A DNA stretch of 64,000 bases from the NCBI GenBank assembly GCA_022747635.1, contig JAKTNV010000003.1, forward strand, positions 51,648,857-51,712,856. The letters run 5' to 3'. Shown here piece by piece: positions 1-11,365 of the stretch. This DNA is from Hetaerina americana (lineage: Eukaryota; Arthropoda; Insecta; Odonata; Calopterygidae). The position numbers were made by a program, and so were the translations under genes. The notes below the pieces were generated by a model. It worked only from the letters and a program-made list of their open reading frames with translations. It made no database searches and was not told the origin of the DNA. Within the stretch, counting starts at the first letter, position 1; each line of letters opens with the position of its first letter.

Positions 1-391
1 AATATTTTGAAGTTCAAGTGCATGGGATGATCATCCATAGATTTAAGTAATCCCAACAGAACGATGTGTGTTTAAAAGTGATGAGATTTAAATGGGAGCT
101 CGAAAATGTTACCAATATTATAGACACATTTACGCTTATTCTCAAATATGCCGAAGACTCAATTATGGTGTGCGAAAAACTGCTTCACGTGCTAACTTGC
201 TCCTTATTTTCCACTTGATGTGCCACTAGGGAAATTTTAATTTTAATTTCCTGAGACATTAAAATTTAACCTAAACTAGGCACTAAATATATGGTATTCT
301 GTTCTTTTATATTTGTTTTTCACTGAAGAAAGATATTCTTGAGCTGTGATAATTGTACGTGAGTGGAGAATATAGTAATATGACCGTATGA
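1..391. other. AT-rich DNA, nothing recognised
   Basis: No ORF, repeat or RNA motif that I recognise. A TGA stop at 389-391 closes the frame directly in front of the interrupted ORF at 392. The segment could hold an intron end or diverged repeat, but nothing decides this. Confidence 0.4.
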
Positions 392-502
392 TTGATTGAA
401 TGGATGCACCTCTATTTATTAAAAAAATTGGATAATGCGTTCATGAGTAAAGAGAACATTGTGGCCAGCGATGTAACCGCAAATCTAGGCCAACCGGTTT
501 CA

Positions 503-504
503 TA
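503..504. other. TA target-site duplication, left
   Basis: TA directly outside the left mariner TIR, matched by TA at 1841-1842. This is the standard duplication left by Tc1/mariner insertion. Confidence 0.9.
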
Positions 505-531
505 CTACCTTGATCAAAAAGTTCCCGGAAT
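505..531 (+). repeat. Left terminal inverted repeat of mariner
   Basis: 27 bp, the exact reverse complement of 1814-1840. The next base inward (532 against 1813) no longer pairs. The repeat contains the internal palindrome TTGATCAA and is the expected transposase binding site. Confidence 0.95.
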
Positions 532-709
532 AACCACCGTGTGGCGCTCCCATCGTTCCGATTTGAGTTCTGTTTTTTTTGTTAAATTGGTACATCTGTT
601 GTTGATATTCCCTTTAAATCTTAGTGTCATAACTTGACATTTGCAAAAGTTACGTAGCCAAGAGTACATCTATCTCTGTGTGTGTTGGCGATTTTTTACA
701 ATTTCAGAA

Positions 710-1783
710 ATGGATTTAAATTTGCAACAACGAACTTGTATTAAATTTTGCGTAAAAAACGGATTTAGTGGCGCACGGACGTTGGAAATGTTGGAAAAGT
801 GTTTCGGCAACGATTCTCTAAAAAAAACGGTCGTTTACCAGTGGCACGAGCGGTTCAGAAGTGGTCGTGAGTCAATCGAAGATGATGAACGCAGTGGCAG
901 ACCATCGACATCGAAAGTCGGTGAAAAAATTGATAAAGTAAAAGAAATGTTGGTCAATAACCGCAAATTAACCATCAGAGAAATAGCGGAGGACTTGAAC
1001 ATTGCCTATGGATCCGCCCAAGACATTGTGGTTAATGATTTGGGTTTCCGTCGTGTAGCAGCAAAGTTGGTGCCAAAAGACGTCAATTTCATGCAAAAAA
1101 GAGACCGTGTTGACGTCGCAAAAGACATGATTTGCGAGGCTGAATCCGATCCCACATTCATCAAAAGGATCATTACTGGAGACGAGACGTGGGTTTATGA
1201 GTACGACACGCAATCCAGACATCAGGCAAGTGAATGGCGTTCACCAAATGAGCCGAGACCAAAAAAACCACGTCGTTTTCAGTCAAAAAAGAAGGCAATG
1301 CTGACGGTTTTCATGGATTACAACGGTGTAGTGCATCATGAATTTTTGCCAGAAGGCCAGACAGTAAACAAAGAGTATTATTTGGGCGTTATGAGACGTT
1401 TGCGTGAAGCAATTCGCCGAAAGAGACCAGAAATGTGGGCAGAAAACTCGTGGATTTTGCACCATGATAACGCACCGTCGCACAGTGCTATCATTATTCG
1501 TAATTTTTTGACGAAAAATGCAACAAATACCATCCAACAGCCACCGAATTCACCTGATTTGGCTCCCTGTGACTTCTTTCTGTTCAATCGAGTTAAAAAA
1601 CCATTACGGGGAACGCGTTTTAGCAGCCGAGAGGAAGTAATGGAAAAATCGCAGGAAGCACTGATGGACATACCGAAAACCGAATATAAAAAATGTTTCG
1701 AGGATTGGATCAAGCGCTGGCATAAGTGTGTTGCAGTCGATGGGGATTACTTTGAAGGGGACAATATAGATTTAGATGAATAA
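710..1783 (+). CDS. Mariner transposase, intact, 357 aa
   Basis: The protein catalyses excision and TA-directed insertion of the surrounding element, acting in the nucleus on its TIRs. The N-terminal half (about residues 1-125) holds paired-type helix-turn-helix segments, seen as MDLNLQQRTCIKFCVKNGFS, then RSGRPSTSK near residue 61 and a linker KLVPKDVNF near 119 where classical mariners have WVPHEL. The catalytic triad is visible as D158 in TGDETW, D253 in HHDNAPSH and D288 in SPDLAPCDFFLF. There are 34 residues between the second and third Asp, which makes it DD34D. The C-terminus ends with YFEGDN, as in the SETMAR/GVQW3-related mariners. The frame is open upstream to 641, but the ATG at 710 matches the usual transposase start and length. 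There is no stop, frameshift or missing catalytic residue. The exact mariner subfamily is not assigned. Confidence 0.95.
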   Translation: MDLNLQQRTCIKFCVKNGFSGARTLEMLEKCFGNDSLKKTVVYQWHERFRSGRESIEDDERSGRPSTSKVGEKIDKVKEMLVNNRKLTIREIAEDLNIAYGSAQDIVVNDLGFRRVAAKLVPKDVNFMQKRDRVDVAKDMICEAESDPTFIKRIITGDETWVYEYDTQSRHQASEWRSPNEPRPKKPRRFQSKKKAMLTVFMDYNGVVHHEFLPEGQTVNKEYYLGVMRRLREAIRRKRPEMWAENSWILHHDNAPSHSAIIIRNFLTKNATNTIQQPPNSPDLAPCDFFLFNRVKKPLRGTRFSSREEVMEKSQEALMDIPKTEYKKCFEDWIKRWHKCVAVDGDYFEGDNIDLDE

Positions 1784-1813
1784 ACTTGTATTTTTGAAAC
1801 GATAAATGAATAA

Positions 1814-1840
1814 ATTCCGGGAACTTTTTGATCAAGGTAG
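1814..1840 (-). repeat. Right terminal inverted repeat of mariner
   Basis: Perfect reverse complement of 505-531. It lies 30 bp after the transposase stop codon and is followed directly by the TA target duplication. Confidence 0.95.
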
Positions 1841-1842
1841 TA
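1841..1842. other. TA target-site duplication, right
   Basis: Second TA of the mariner target duplication, adjoining the right TIR. Confidence 0.9.
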
Positions 1843-2059
1843 TTACGAGTTGGTCAGAAAGGATCTTTGAGAAACGTTGATGAATTGGCTATACGGTATC
1901 TCCCGTTTATTGGGTCCGCTGAATTTAATGGGTCGAAAAATTTGGACGGTTTCTAAAGCATTTAATAAGGCACAGATACTGGCCTCGCTTACCGAAACTT
2001 TACCTGCTAAGTTGTGCTCTGAAATCACGCTGAAATACATTAACAAACTGATAGACTAA

Positions 2060-2269
2060 ACAGTCTAAAATATAACTAAAATTTCGCTACAGTATAGGCC
2101 CATTACAGTTGAGAAAAAACTACGTGGGTAGTTCAACAATTCCTTCGAAAATGCAAGAGAAGCTGCTCGTAGTATAGGTTTGCTCTTAGTAAGCCATATC
2201 TCTCACTTGACTGCTGTTAAAGCTTCAGTTATATCCATCTAGTGGATTCATTTTCATTGTCCATTGAAG
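2060..2269. other. Spacer between two mariner loci
   Basis: AT-rich DNA with no recognised feature. It may contain the eroded 5' end of the second mariner, but no TIR could be matched. Confidence 0.3.
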
Positions 2270-2845
2270 CAGCAAACTTTTGTTTCATGGTACATCTGCC
2301 CCTGCGTTTGCAACTGTTTACAATTAGATGAGTTTAAACGTAGCCATACATCCACAGATGATGAACGTTGAATCGTTTGGGACGTCCAGTGGAAGTGACT
2401 TCCACCGAAACGATTGGCAATATCCACGGTATGGTTTTGAGTGAACGAAGGTGGTCCAGCTCTGAAGAAATCGACAAAGGTGAAATCAAGAAAAAACATC
2501 CTCATTTGGCAAAGAAAAAAATTCTCTTTCACCAAGAGAATGCAATGGTGCTAATCTGCGTAGTTTTCATGGCGAAAATTATGGAAATAAAGTTCGAATT
2601 ATTACAACACCTGTCGTATTTACTATATTTGGACCTTTGTGACTTTTTTATTTCCAAAATAAAAATAATGGCTCGGTGGAAAACGATTCCCGACGAAGGG
2701 AGGAGATAATCAACAACACAGATGCCTATTTTGAGGACCCTCCGAAATCCTACTTTCTGGATGGCTTAAAAAGTTGGAAGAACGCTGGGAACAATGCATC
2801 GAGCTAAAAGGAGATATTTTTTCATCCACGGAGAGTGACCCTTAA
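2270..2845 (+). pseudogene. Degenerate, internally deleted mariner transposase
   Basis: Remains of a mariner transposase from a lineage different from the one at 505-1840. In order along the plus strand one reads DEFKRSHTSTDDER (about 2328-2369), then after a frameshift GRPVEVTSTETI (about 2380-2415). A sudden junction follows to KKKHPHLAKKKILFHQENA (about 2490-2545) and then LDLCDFF (about 2629-2650). After another frameshift near 2700 come DAYFEDPPKSYF and KKLEERWEQCIELKGD. The central part, with the first catalytic Asp region (DETW), is missing, and the second catalytic Asp is replaced by Glu (HQENA, where the family has HQDNA). The gene cannot encode an active enzyme. No TIRs or target duplication were found, so the element ends are approximate. 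Confidence 0.85.
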
Positions 2846-3189
2846 GGCTTAATGGGTTTATCTACTTCAGTCGGGTTATAACAGTAATGAAATTGTTTTT
2901 CTTTCTGGATATCCGACTGTTTTGATAAGTTATTACGTGGAATCCTACGAAAAATGAACTTATTGTTAACGATGATATGGAATTCGCTCACTTTTTGAAT
3001 ATGATGTAATATATTAGCATTACTAGATATATATTACAGAAAACATTTATATCATAGGTTTGCACGCTTACACTCAAAGAAAAAACTGATAGGACAGATG
3101 AAGAGACGAAGGGGGAGAAGGCGTGTGAATACCGGAAGATAGGTCGCTGTGTGTGCCAAAAGAAATGTCGACTTGACGCGGTGGTAAAA

Positions 3190-3480
3190 ATAAGAGAGAC
3201 ATTGTGATGGACGCTTGGGTTGTGAACAGATATGGATTGGATGCACCCGTAATGGAGAAATATGAATGAAGTGTGTTACGCTGGTGTGTTCATGCTGAGA
3301 GAATGGATGGGGGTCGAATCAGTAATCAGATGTACGAGTATGATAGAGGAGAGGAGAATGGTTTAAGAGGAAGCTGCAGGCAGAGAAAGTCGGGGGCAAA
3401 TGTGATCGAACAGATTCTCAAAGTGAGTTATTCGAGAGGCAAGAGTAACAGAAGAGGATGCACGAAACAGTGATTGAGTG
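3190..3480 (+). pseudogene. Non-LTR retrotransposon remnant (3' end of RT ORF)
   Basis: The frame at 3273-3473 contains MLRWCVHAERMDGGRI followed by a basic Arg/Gly-rich stretch. This resembles the conserved 'LRWFGHVERM..RI.K..YE' segment downstream of the reverse transcriptase domain in many arthropod LINE ORF2 proteins. Upstream bases (3190-3270) give further weak, stop-interrupted similarity. No RT catalytic core or endonuclease is present. The copy is 5' truncated and decayed. Family assignment is not possible from this fragment. Confidence 0.55.
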
Positions 3481-6400
3481 AGACAAAGACTAAAATATGT
3501 AAAGGCAAATAAAATAAATTAATGGGGAGAAGGTAAACTTCTTGACATGTAATTTACAATCAGGAATATTTGACTGAGACTCATCCGAAAGGGTATCGTT
3601 TGAAGGGTATGTACGAACATACATGGACAAACGAAATTTCTGCAAAAACCTTTAGCATAATGAAAAAATCCATCCAAACGAATTAACATTGTTTTAGAGA
3701 GTCATAAGCGACTGACCATGCGTATACTTGGGTTCCACAATATAAGAGCGTCTCGGGTGGTCATCTTTTCATATTAACCTAATTTCGAGAATAATATGAA
3801 TAATAGGAATCAAAAATAACCTCTTAATTCCTGACGATGACAATATGAGTTATCCTCTCCGCTCTACTTTTAAAAGCGTGCGTTCAGCAGAATCTTGCCA
3901 ACCTCATTAGAAAACTTTAGAACTTTAAATTCTTTAAATCCTCGAATGTATACGCAATAACCATCAGGTGAAGCGGTTTTGTGAATGTATTTCTCGAAAA
4001 TATTTGAATCCCAATTTACTTCGAATGCCAAAATTTTCCGGGGCGGGAATGTTTTACTCACAGAATATTTTCCAACATTTTCCTTCTATTCTTTCGCGAG
4101 ACATAACAAGAGCATTAAAACTACAAACTAAAATTCATCACGCGTAGTTATTTGGCCCAGATACTCCGCATCCAACTTCATTCCTGTTTTCACAGGCAGA
4201 ATTTATTATGACTCGCGAAGGTTTTCGGGATTTATCCACTGGACATCCATTGGAATGAATCCAAAAACGACTCCATGATCCTCTTTCAGTTAACGATGCC
4301 TTCTGCGGTAGTTCCTTTGAGGACGACCGATTCATCGTGGAGTTCAATTTATGAATTCAGAGGTAGATTAATCTCGTCAGTGTGGAGTACTTCTGACTAC
4401 GGCTCGTCCCACAATCACAGCTCGAAATGGCGCTTCTTTTGTGCCCTCTATGGGAACGGCGACATACCGTCCAGGCGTGCACGATATAGAAATTCCAGGA
4501 CCCGCAGACCTTAGCAGTAGTCGCCTACACCTCTCGCCAATTTGAAATATTAATGACAGACTGTATGCAGCGCAGCGAAGTCCGCGAGCACGACTTGGAG
4601 AGGGCGCGCTGGACTAGTTCCGCCACGGCTCTCGATTCCTCGTTCGGGGACTTTTCAAAGGGTCTGTCCCTAATATGCGATTGCACTTGTCGAGATGTCC
4701 AAGGAATTGATAAAATGCCAAGGCACAAAGGCGACCATATGTTAATCTAAAGAGGTTTAGAGAAGCTAGCACAGCCTCGATCAAGCTGTAATGTATCATC
4801 GGCAATATTCTCGGACTACATTTGGAAGCATATAATTGTGCATTCTGTTTAAAAAAATCATATGACGATGATTTTGATAAAACGTATTGAGAAATTTGAG
4901 AGAATACATTAGATATGATTTCATTAATTAATGATAGCTATCTACTTCAACGCTTCTTTTGGCGTTGTTTATGTAAATGTGGGATAAACTGACGTACGCT
5001 GTTGTTCGAATAGCATCATTTCAGGGAAAATGCCTGTGTGGTTTTGCTGCGAAGACAGAAACGCTCTCTTAAGGGAACGGAACCGCGCAATGCTGCTACG
5101 CTTATTATCATCATAAAAAATGTTCAAATTTACCCTCTGGATTTAATTTTAGTATGCCACATTCCCAATGTAAAATGCTAGTGATTCTAACTAAGAAAGC
5201 TGTTCCTATTATTTAAAGTTAAGAACAATAACGGTATAAGCATTTGTTCTTGCAAATATAAAAAAATTCTGTGAATTATTTATACGTTGAATTATTAATT
5301 ATTTCTCCACATTTAAATTCAGTTTATTTGCGATACCATTCTAGTACTTTTTCATGCCTACCACGTGGAATGCTGATTGATTTTCAGGTAGCTAAAAACA
5401 TTACATTCTGTTTTTCACGATTTTTATTTTCATATCGAGCGAAACAATTTTTCTACACGTACCGGAATTGATTCTGTATTAAAATATAGTTTACTCTTTA
5501 CATTTTTACTAAACGCATGAATTGTAAAAATAAGTTTTTATCTCTCCTCGTTTGATGATAGTTTCATTTTTGAAAAAATAACACTGGAATTATCATAAAA
5601 CTCGATGAGAGAGAACCACGTGCCAATGTGTATCTTGTATTAATTTACTTTTGAATTTTTGTAAATAAGGTGCTTGTCGTACATTGTATTGCACAGCTAT
5701 AAATATAAATTAATTAAATAGAAATATAGCCGAAATTATTCTTTCGAGGTGTATCAAATGTCTTTGGAAAGTTGACATTCAGTACGGCGCGCAAGTCTTG
5801 AAAAAATAAGTCAGTTATATTCACGATACGGAAAATACGGTCAATAAATTGTTATTGTAGGAATTACCACACTGCCCTACTTACCCCTATTGGCCTCAAA
5901 CGAGGATGGGACTGCCAGTTTCGTCCAACATATTTTCATTAATAACACCCCAATTGGTTTGTTATTCTCCGTCGCCGCTCGCTCGACAGGAGAACAAATG
6001 GCACGGAGTGCATCACTATCCTTAATGATATCCAAGTGTGAGCGATAGCGCCGACTAACTCTTCCTCCTCCTCCTGACCGCTCAATAAATGCTGGTCGTG
6101 AAACTCACACGCTCTATTACCGCGGTAGTTGGTACCACTGAAGTCGGACATTTTGCCGAGACGCATAATGCATGAAAGCTGCAAATGAAATGAGGCACGG
6201 TCAACGGGTGACCGAATTGTATGGAATAAATTGTACGATGCTCGTGATTTTTGAGACCTATTGAATTATTTCATCTCTCAATCATTTGTTTGTGACACTT
6301 ATTCTGCGGGCTCACGGTGCTTTGGACGATGACAGTAGAAAATATTGTATCACAAGGGAATTCGATTGAAGTGCGTTCGTCCTTCAGAAGGAAAGCACGC

Positions 6401-7869
6401 GATATTCCTCCCTCTTTGCGAGAAGCTGTCATATTCGTAAAAACAATGTCATTTGCTCACCCTAAAATAATTAGGTTAATAATTTATAAAACAAATAAAA
6501 TGATATATTTGAACATGTTTGGTTCCCCTTCGTTGTAGTTTTCTTCACAAAAAATGCTAATTACCTCCGTCGAACTCTGCGACGCAAGTAACGGTCTAAT
6601 TACAGTGGACGGTTAGAGGAATCGCTTTTTTATAACGATTTAGATAAGCTTATTTTCTGAAGAAATACATGGGTGTTTGTTGATTCCCTAATAATTTGAA
6701 AATGGAAATCGAAAACTTGATGCATATGCCGTTTGAGCTGGCGTTTGGCTGGTTATTCTCTCCAGTATTTCTCTTAATGCTTCCGTTTTTACCTGCACGC
6801 GAGGGAAATATAACATTTCTAGAAAATGTGATAAGTTCGGTTCAAGTTTCCAGGTTCGCTATTCTCTTAGGGAATCACACATCCATCTTCGACCTTCAAA
6901 CTACCTGGTAAATAGCATTCGATAAAATAATTGACAACTCATATAGATCTGAACGCATTAATAGTTAAGAAAATAGATAAAAATGAACAATTAGCAAAAG
7001 TGGTTAAGGAGAAGAATAAAAAAATATATGCCTGACGTAGTTCAAATGAAAAATCGGTATTCTAAAATATTATTTTTTTCTCTTTGAATGTGACTGATAA
7101 GGATAGGAGGTATTTTTTTGAGAATGATACAATGTCAACAGTAAAACTTACTTTTTTATTGTAATGAGAGCAAACTCACTCGTTAATACAAAAACATTTT
7201 CGGAACCATCCAAAACATTTAAACTGACCTTGGGATTTAAAACTTCAAGTATTGTTTTCTTGGATGTTTTCATATGAATACGCTACGAATACGATGTACC
7301 GCAAAGGTAATTTCTTTCAAAATCATCCATCTCAACAAGAATTCATTATAATGCCAAATAAACTTCCGTTTTTAGCATTGATAGAATGTGGGTGCGTGTG
7401 TATATGAGTGCGTATGCACAAAAATATTTAAAGATTCTTTTAAACAGGGGAGAATTCTGAGTGTAAAATATTATTTCTACCCATTTCCTTTTTCTTATTA
7501 AACATAATTACTTTCTCCGTATTCGGAGCCAGAAAGGGAGATATTTCGTTGAGCATATAATAAATCCCGTAACTAAATTGGAAATGACCTGAGACTATAC
7601 AAAGTTTTATTTTTTATTTTATTCAAATAGATTTTACTTAGATATTTTATTTTGTAATCAATTATTTCTCGGGAAAGTTACTGCGAAAAAATCGGTTAGC
7701 ATACAATCGTAATGTTCAAACTTTTATTAGATATATTAATGTCGCTTTAGAAAAAGTCTACAATGATCAAAGGACATTGATTCGAGAGTTTATTGCTCCA
7801 TAAACAAGTATATAAACACTGTAATTGGCAGTTTCATGCTGAACTGTGTGGATTTAACGCTATCTCTTT
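3481..7869. other. AT-rich DNA, no recognised gene
   Basis: Long low-coding stretch. Short open frames occur (for example 4275-4514, 4553-4750, 5939-6184, 6317-6538 and 6696-6911), but none contains a motif I recognise or convincing splice-site context. I see no SINE, TIR or microsatellite of note. Confidence 0.35.
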
Positions 7870-8440
7870 CTATAAATGTATTTTTAAATCCCCTGAAGAT
7901 GCATGGAGGACTCTTCGAAATGATGATTTTTTCCCTAATAAAGTACGCTTGGAATGGGACCCTGACCTTTTAACGAGTTGCTGCAACTGGCACAGCATGG
8001 AACGAAGAGCTAGCCTCATCTCCCCTCGTCTCAAAGTATCCGACTCCTTCTCCTCACCCTCTCCCTCATTCCCGCTCAAATCATCACTCTGTGACCGCGA
8101 CTTTTGAAAACAGGGACACGGCCGTCGGCGGGAGGACACTCCACTCGCACTCATTGTGAAACACGAATTTAATTTAAAGCACTGGAAGCACTTGCTTGCG
8201 TGAGACGACCGCCCGGTCCACGAGCAGTGGATTCGCCGGCAGTTTGGAGGAACGAAAAGTGCGGGGGGAGGGGGTGGGGGAGGGAAACGACACTCCCGAC
8301 TTTAAGGGAAGGTGAAAGGTATGCGGTGATTAAAATGACATGACGAGACCGTGCCTGATACGGTTAGTGCCTCCCACCTCCAACTCGTTCTTCCATTCAG
8401 AGTAGTGGAACAGTCGATACGGCTGAGAAGTTTCTCGAGT
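7870..8440. other. GC-elevated block with possible exon
   Basis: The local GC content is higher than in the surroundings. A minus-strand frame at 7870-8154 starts with ATG at 8154 and reads MSASGVSSRRRPCPCF, with an acidic EGEGEEKE segment after it. The plus-strand frame 7793-8107 overlaps it. Neither is recognised, and no strong splice donor is evident at the end. It could be a first exon or promoter-proximal region, but that is a guess. Confidence 0.2.
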
Positions 8441-11159
8441 TCTAACCGCCATTCGCTTATCATTTGGTACCTATTTTAAGTGGGAAAAAAATCAGGGCCT
8501 TTGAATTTAAGGGACACCAAAATAAGATTCTAGATAAATATTGTCTCGAAATGAGGAATCCTGGGGAGTGTGCGGTTTTGATATTCACTAGATAAGCGAA
8601 AGGTATAATATTGTTTGATTGCCTGCTCATCAACTTGGCAATCAAATTTGCACTAAATGAATACATTTTGAGCAGATGGCGAGGTCTTGGTACGTGAAAT
8701 GAGAGGGTTAAATAAGGAATGAATTTAGGAGATTTTGCGGGGTATTACTGATGAAGTAATTTGGAATTTCACAATATCCGAATGAGGGCAAGACAATTCG
8801 GAGCTGTGAAGATTAATTGAAAGAGGTAAAAGGATAACTCATTTTGGATGTTTCTTAAGCAGTTCATCGAAGGCAAATAAACCTCTTTTCGAAATAAATA
8901 CTTTCAATGAGTCAGCGTATTTCCAGAATCAAAATGTCTTAGACTTTTTTTATGCACAGGAATTGTTTATTTACCACAATTCAAGGAAGTAGAAATTCGG
9001 TTTTGGGAGCAATGCAGCCGAAGGCTCCCGTGCCATATAAAAAATGTATTAACGATTGATACCAAAGAAGGGTTATGATGACAGTCATCAATCTGATAGA
9101 CGTCATTGGTGGATACCGTCCCTTTACAGTGATGTGCCCTTCCATTATTGAGCATGAGGACAACCCATTGTCAGATGACATCGGAAGTACTGATTTTATC
9201 ACTACGCCAATATTTTTTTACTGCTATTATACGCTCTGCGGAAAGAGCTGTCGAGATATTACGTACCAAACAGGGAACAATGATTTAAAAGGTCAAATCG
9301 GAGATCGGAATACTGGCGATGAAAGACGCTCCGCTTTTTTTGTTTGATGGTTGCTGTTTACTCCTTTAAAGGAGAGAAGACATTAATGCTGATTAAATAC
9401 GATCTCCGATTGAATGTATCCTCATCTATATCGTGGAGCCCAGAATCACGTTGGCGTATTAGAATACTCACTTCGTTTTGAATACTGGGTTATTTCTTGC
9501 TTTAAAACTTGCACTATGTTATAAATATAGTTGCTGCAAAAGATGCAAGGCCACTGTGATCATTTTTAAGCGAACAGTGAGGTGGCTATTTACAGATAGG
9601 CATTAGGAAAAGTGGGCAGGATGGAGGGGAAAATTGTCATGAATTGTTTTTTAGTTGGTTACAAAATAACCAACATAAGAGGTATAGATAGATTCTATCA
9701 TCGCAATACGTTTAAATAGACAAAGAATTTTTTCAATCCCGACCTCATTCTTCATAGTGAAAACTTACAACTGCGTTAAGGATAAAAGTATCGATTGTTG
9801 GGATATAATTTTTATCATGAATAAAAAGATGGATGTTCAATTTGGAATCTATTTATAACTTCACCGCTGAGATTACATGAATTTCTAAAAACTGAGTAAA
9901 ATTTACCCACAGAAGAAGAAACGCTGACCTTAGGGAACAACGTATGTTAACTTTCAAACTATCGGTGATTAATATCCCTAATTGTGATGGAAATAATCTG
10001 TCATGCTCGTGCTGTAGCACTGCCACACCCACGGCTACCATTGTCCGTAATCGGGGTTGTAGTCATTATCTTCCTTCCACCTCCCTGAGTCTTCCTCTCT
10101 TCCTCCGCGCCTTAATTTCAATTTTCAGGGCCGATATTGTGCCTCGCTCGGCACTCACCGCGTCGATTCCCCCCTTCTATTTCCACTACAGCTCTTTTCC
10201 CTTCCCTGCTTGCATTTCACGTCCCTTCGTGTCGCCGACCAGTCCCTACTCCTCGGGAACAAACACCTATGTAGGTGTCAACTGTCCTAGTTTTCCGCTT
10301 TCCTCTAGGAAATGCCAGCCAACTGACCCTTGACCCACCTTCATTCTCCTGGGTGCACTCTACCTGCGTCAGACTATTTTTAACAGAAAAAATTTGTGAA
10401 TTTTCCTAATGGCATTAACGTTCGTCATTAGATTTCTTTTTGTTGTATATTTAGGAGGGTACTGACACAAATACTTTCGGAGTTTTACGGTTTTCTGCAA
10501 AAATGGTTTGATATTAGTACATTGAGTTCTCAGTACAATCTTCAACACATCACAAAACCTAGGCCACGAATGAAAAATCTCCAGAGTTAAGCAAGGATTT
10601 GAAAATGGTCATTATGGAAAACGTTTGTTTTTTCCTATCAAAATTATCATTCGATCGAAGGCTGAATAGAGCAAACAGCTCGCATCGCACCAACCTCCAT
10701 GACGTGAAACTTATGAATTTTGAATTTAAGCAAAACTTTCGTTATTAAATATCTAATGGCCTGAAAAAACGCCATTTTTTAACTGTTAAAATCGATTCGT
10801 TTTTATCATGTGGAGATGCTTTGGCAACCACCCCCTTGAAATATTTTCATCCGATAATTCTAATAATTCACCAAGTAGGAGTAAATAATTCAGTAAATTA
10901 TATGGAGTTGTCACACCTTAATTCCAAAAAGTATCTATACTTTTGTAAAAGTGGTATTAGAATGCATTAATGATATAGGAATTAGAAGATTTTTCATACA
11001 GAGAGAAGACTGAGAGACGATATTTCATAACTCTATTCGATGAATTTGGTTTACATTATATTTCTATTCCACAAGTAAGAGAGCAAAAACTTGACCCGTG
11101 TTAGGGTATTTTCTCTTAAAAGAACAAAGCTGACCACGGAAATCAATCCGTGATACACT
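8441..11159. other. AT-rich DNA, no recognised gene
   Basis: No recognised domain, repeat or RNA. The frames at 9075-9347 and 9944-10333 are open but show no familiar motif. The second lies in a CT-rich tract (10075-10330), where open frames arise readily. Confidence 0.3.
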
Positions 11160-11365
11160 GTGAACACAAAATTTGCTTGGTGGTGTGTGAAATTCACACA
11201 TCAACAGGTAATGGGGAGCATTTGCAGGCCCTGGGCCGCTGACAGTTTTTCTGGGATATCTGCTCTCCAAATAATCACGACGTTTGGATAAATCTATGGG
11301 TGTAGAGAGGCGTCACCAGAATTTGAACCCGGGCGTTTTGATCAGTCGACAAAACTTTTGTAACT
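11160..11365 (-). repeat. SINE-A copy 4, tRNA-derived SINE
   Basis: Read on the minus strand, the tRNA-like B box is at about 11319-11329 (plus strand GAATTTGAACC). It is followed by GTGACGCCTC and a body that matches the other SINE-A copies, including the region containing TCCCAGAAA and the tail motif TGTGAATTTCACAC. The A-box end is strongly diverged. SINEs of this type are transcribed by RNA polymerase III from the internal A and B boxes and are moved by LINE machinery. The copy is old, and its ends are approximate. Confidence 0.6.

Larger units (their letters stand above)
505..1840 (+). mobile_element. Complete mariner (Tc1/mariner, DD34D) transposon
   Basis: A 1336-bp DNA transposon bounded by perfect 27-bp terminal inverted repeats that start CTACCTTGATCAAAAAGTTC. 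It is flanked on both sides by the TA dinucleotide (503-504 and 1841-1842) expected of Tc1/mariner target-site duplication. It carries one uninterrupted transposase gene at 710-1783. A mariner element moves by cut-and-paste: the transposase binds the TIRs, excises the DNA and reinserts it at TA. Perfect TIRs, an intact target duplication and an undamaged ORF all point to a young insertion that may still be mobile. The element sits inside an older ORF, which is therefore disrupted. Confidence 0.95.
392..2059 (+). pseudogene. Unidentified ORF fragment split by a mariner insertion
   Basis: Two open segments, 392-504 and 1843-2059, flank the mariner at 505-1840. If the element and one copy of its TA target duplication are removed, the codons join in frame (TCA, then TAT from 503-504 plus 1843, TAC, GAG). 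This gives an ORF of about 109 codons ending at the TAA at 2057-2059. It is broken by a single in-frame TGA at 1868-1870, which could be a decayed CGA Arg codon. The joined reading includes the segments LLKKLDNAFMSKENIV before and MNWLYGISRLLGPLNLMG after the insertion. No initiation ATG is evident at the left end, because a TGA precedes codon 392. I do not recognise the protein family. It may be a pseudogene fragment, an old host exon or part of another mobile element. The composition looks protein-like rather than random, and the frame continuity across the insertion is directly visible. Confidence 0.5.

Noticed and set aside
9075..9347. 90-codon plus-strand frame with protein-like composition
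   Set aside because: No motif recognised and no splice or start context; too short to call.
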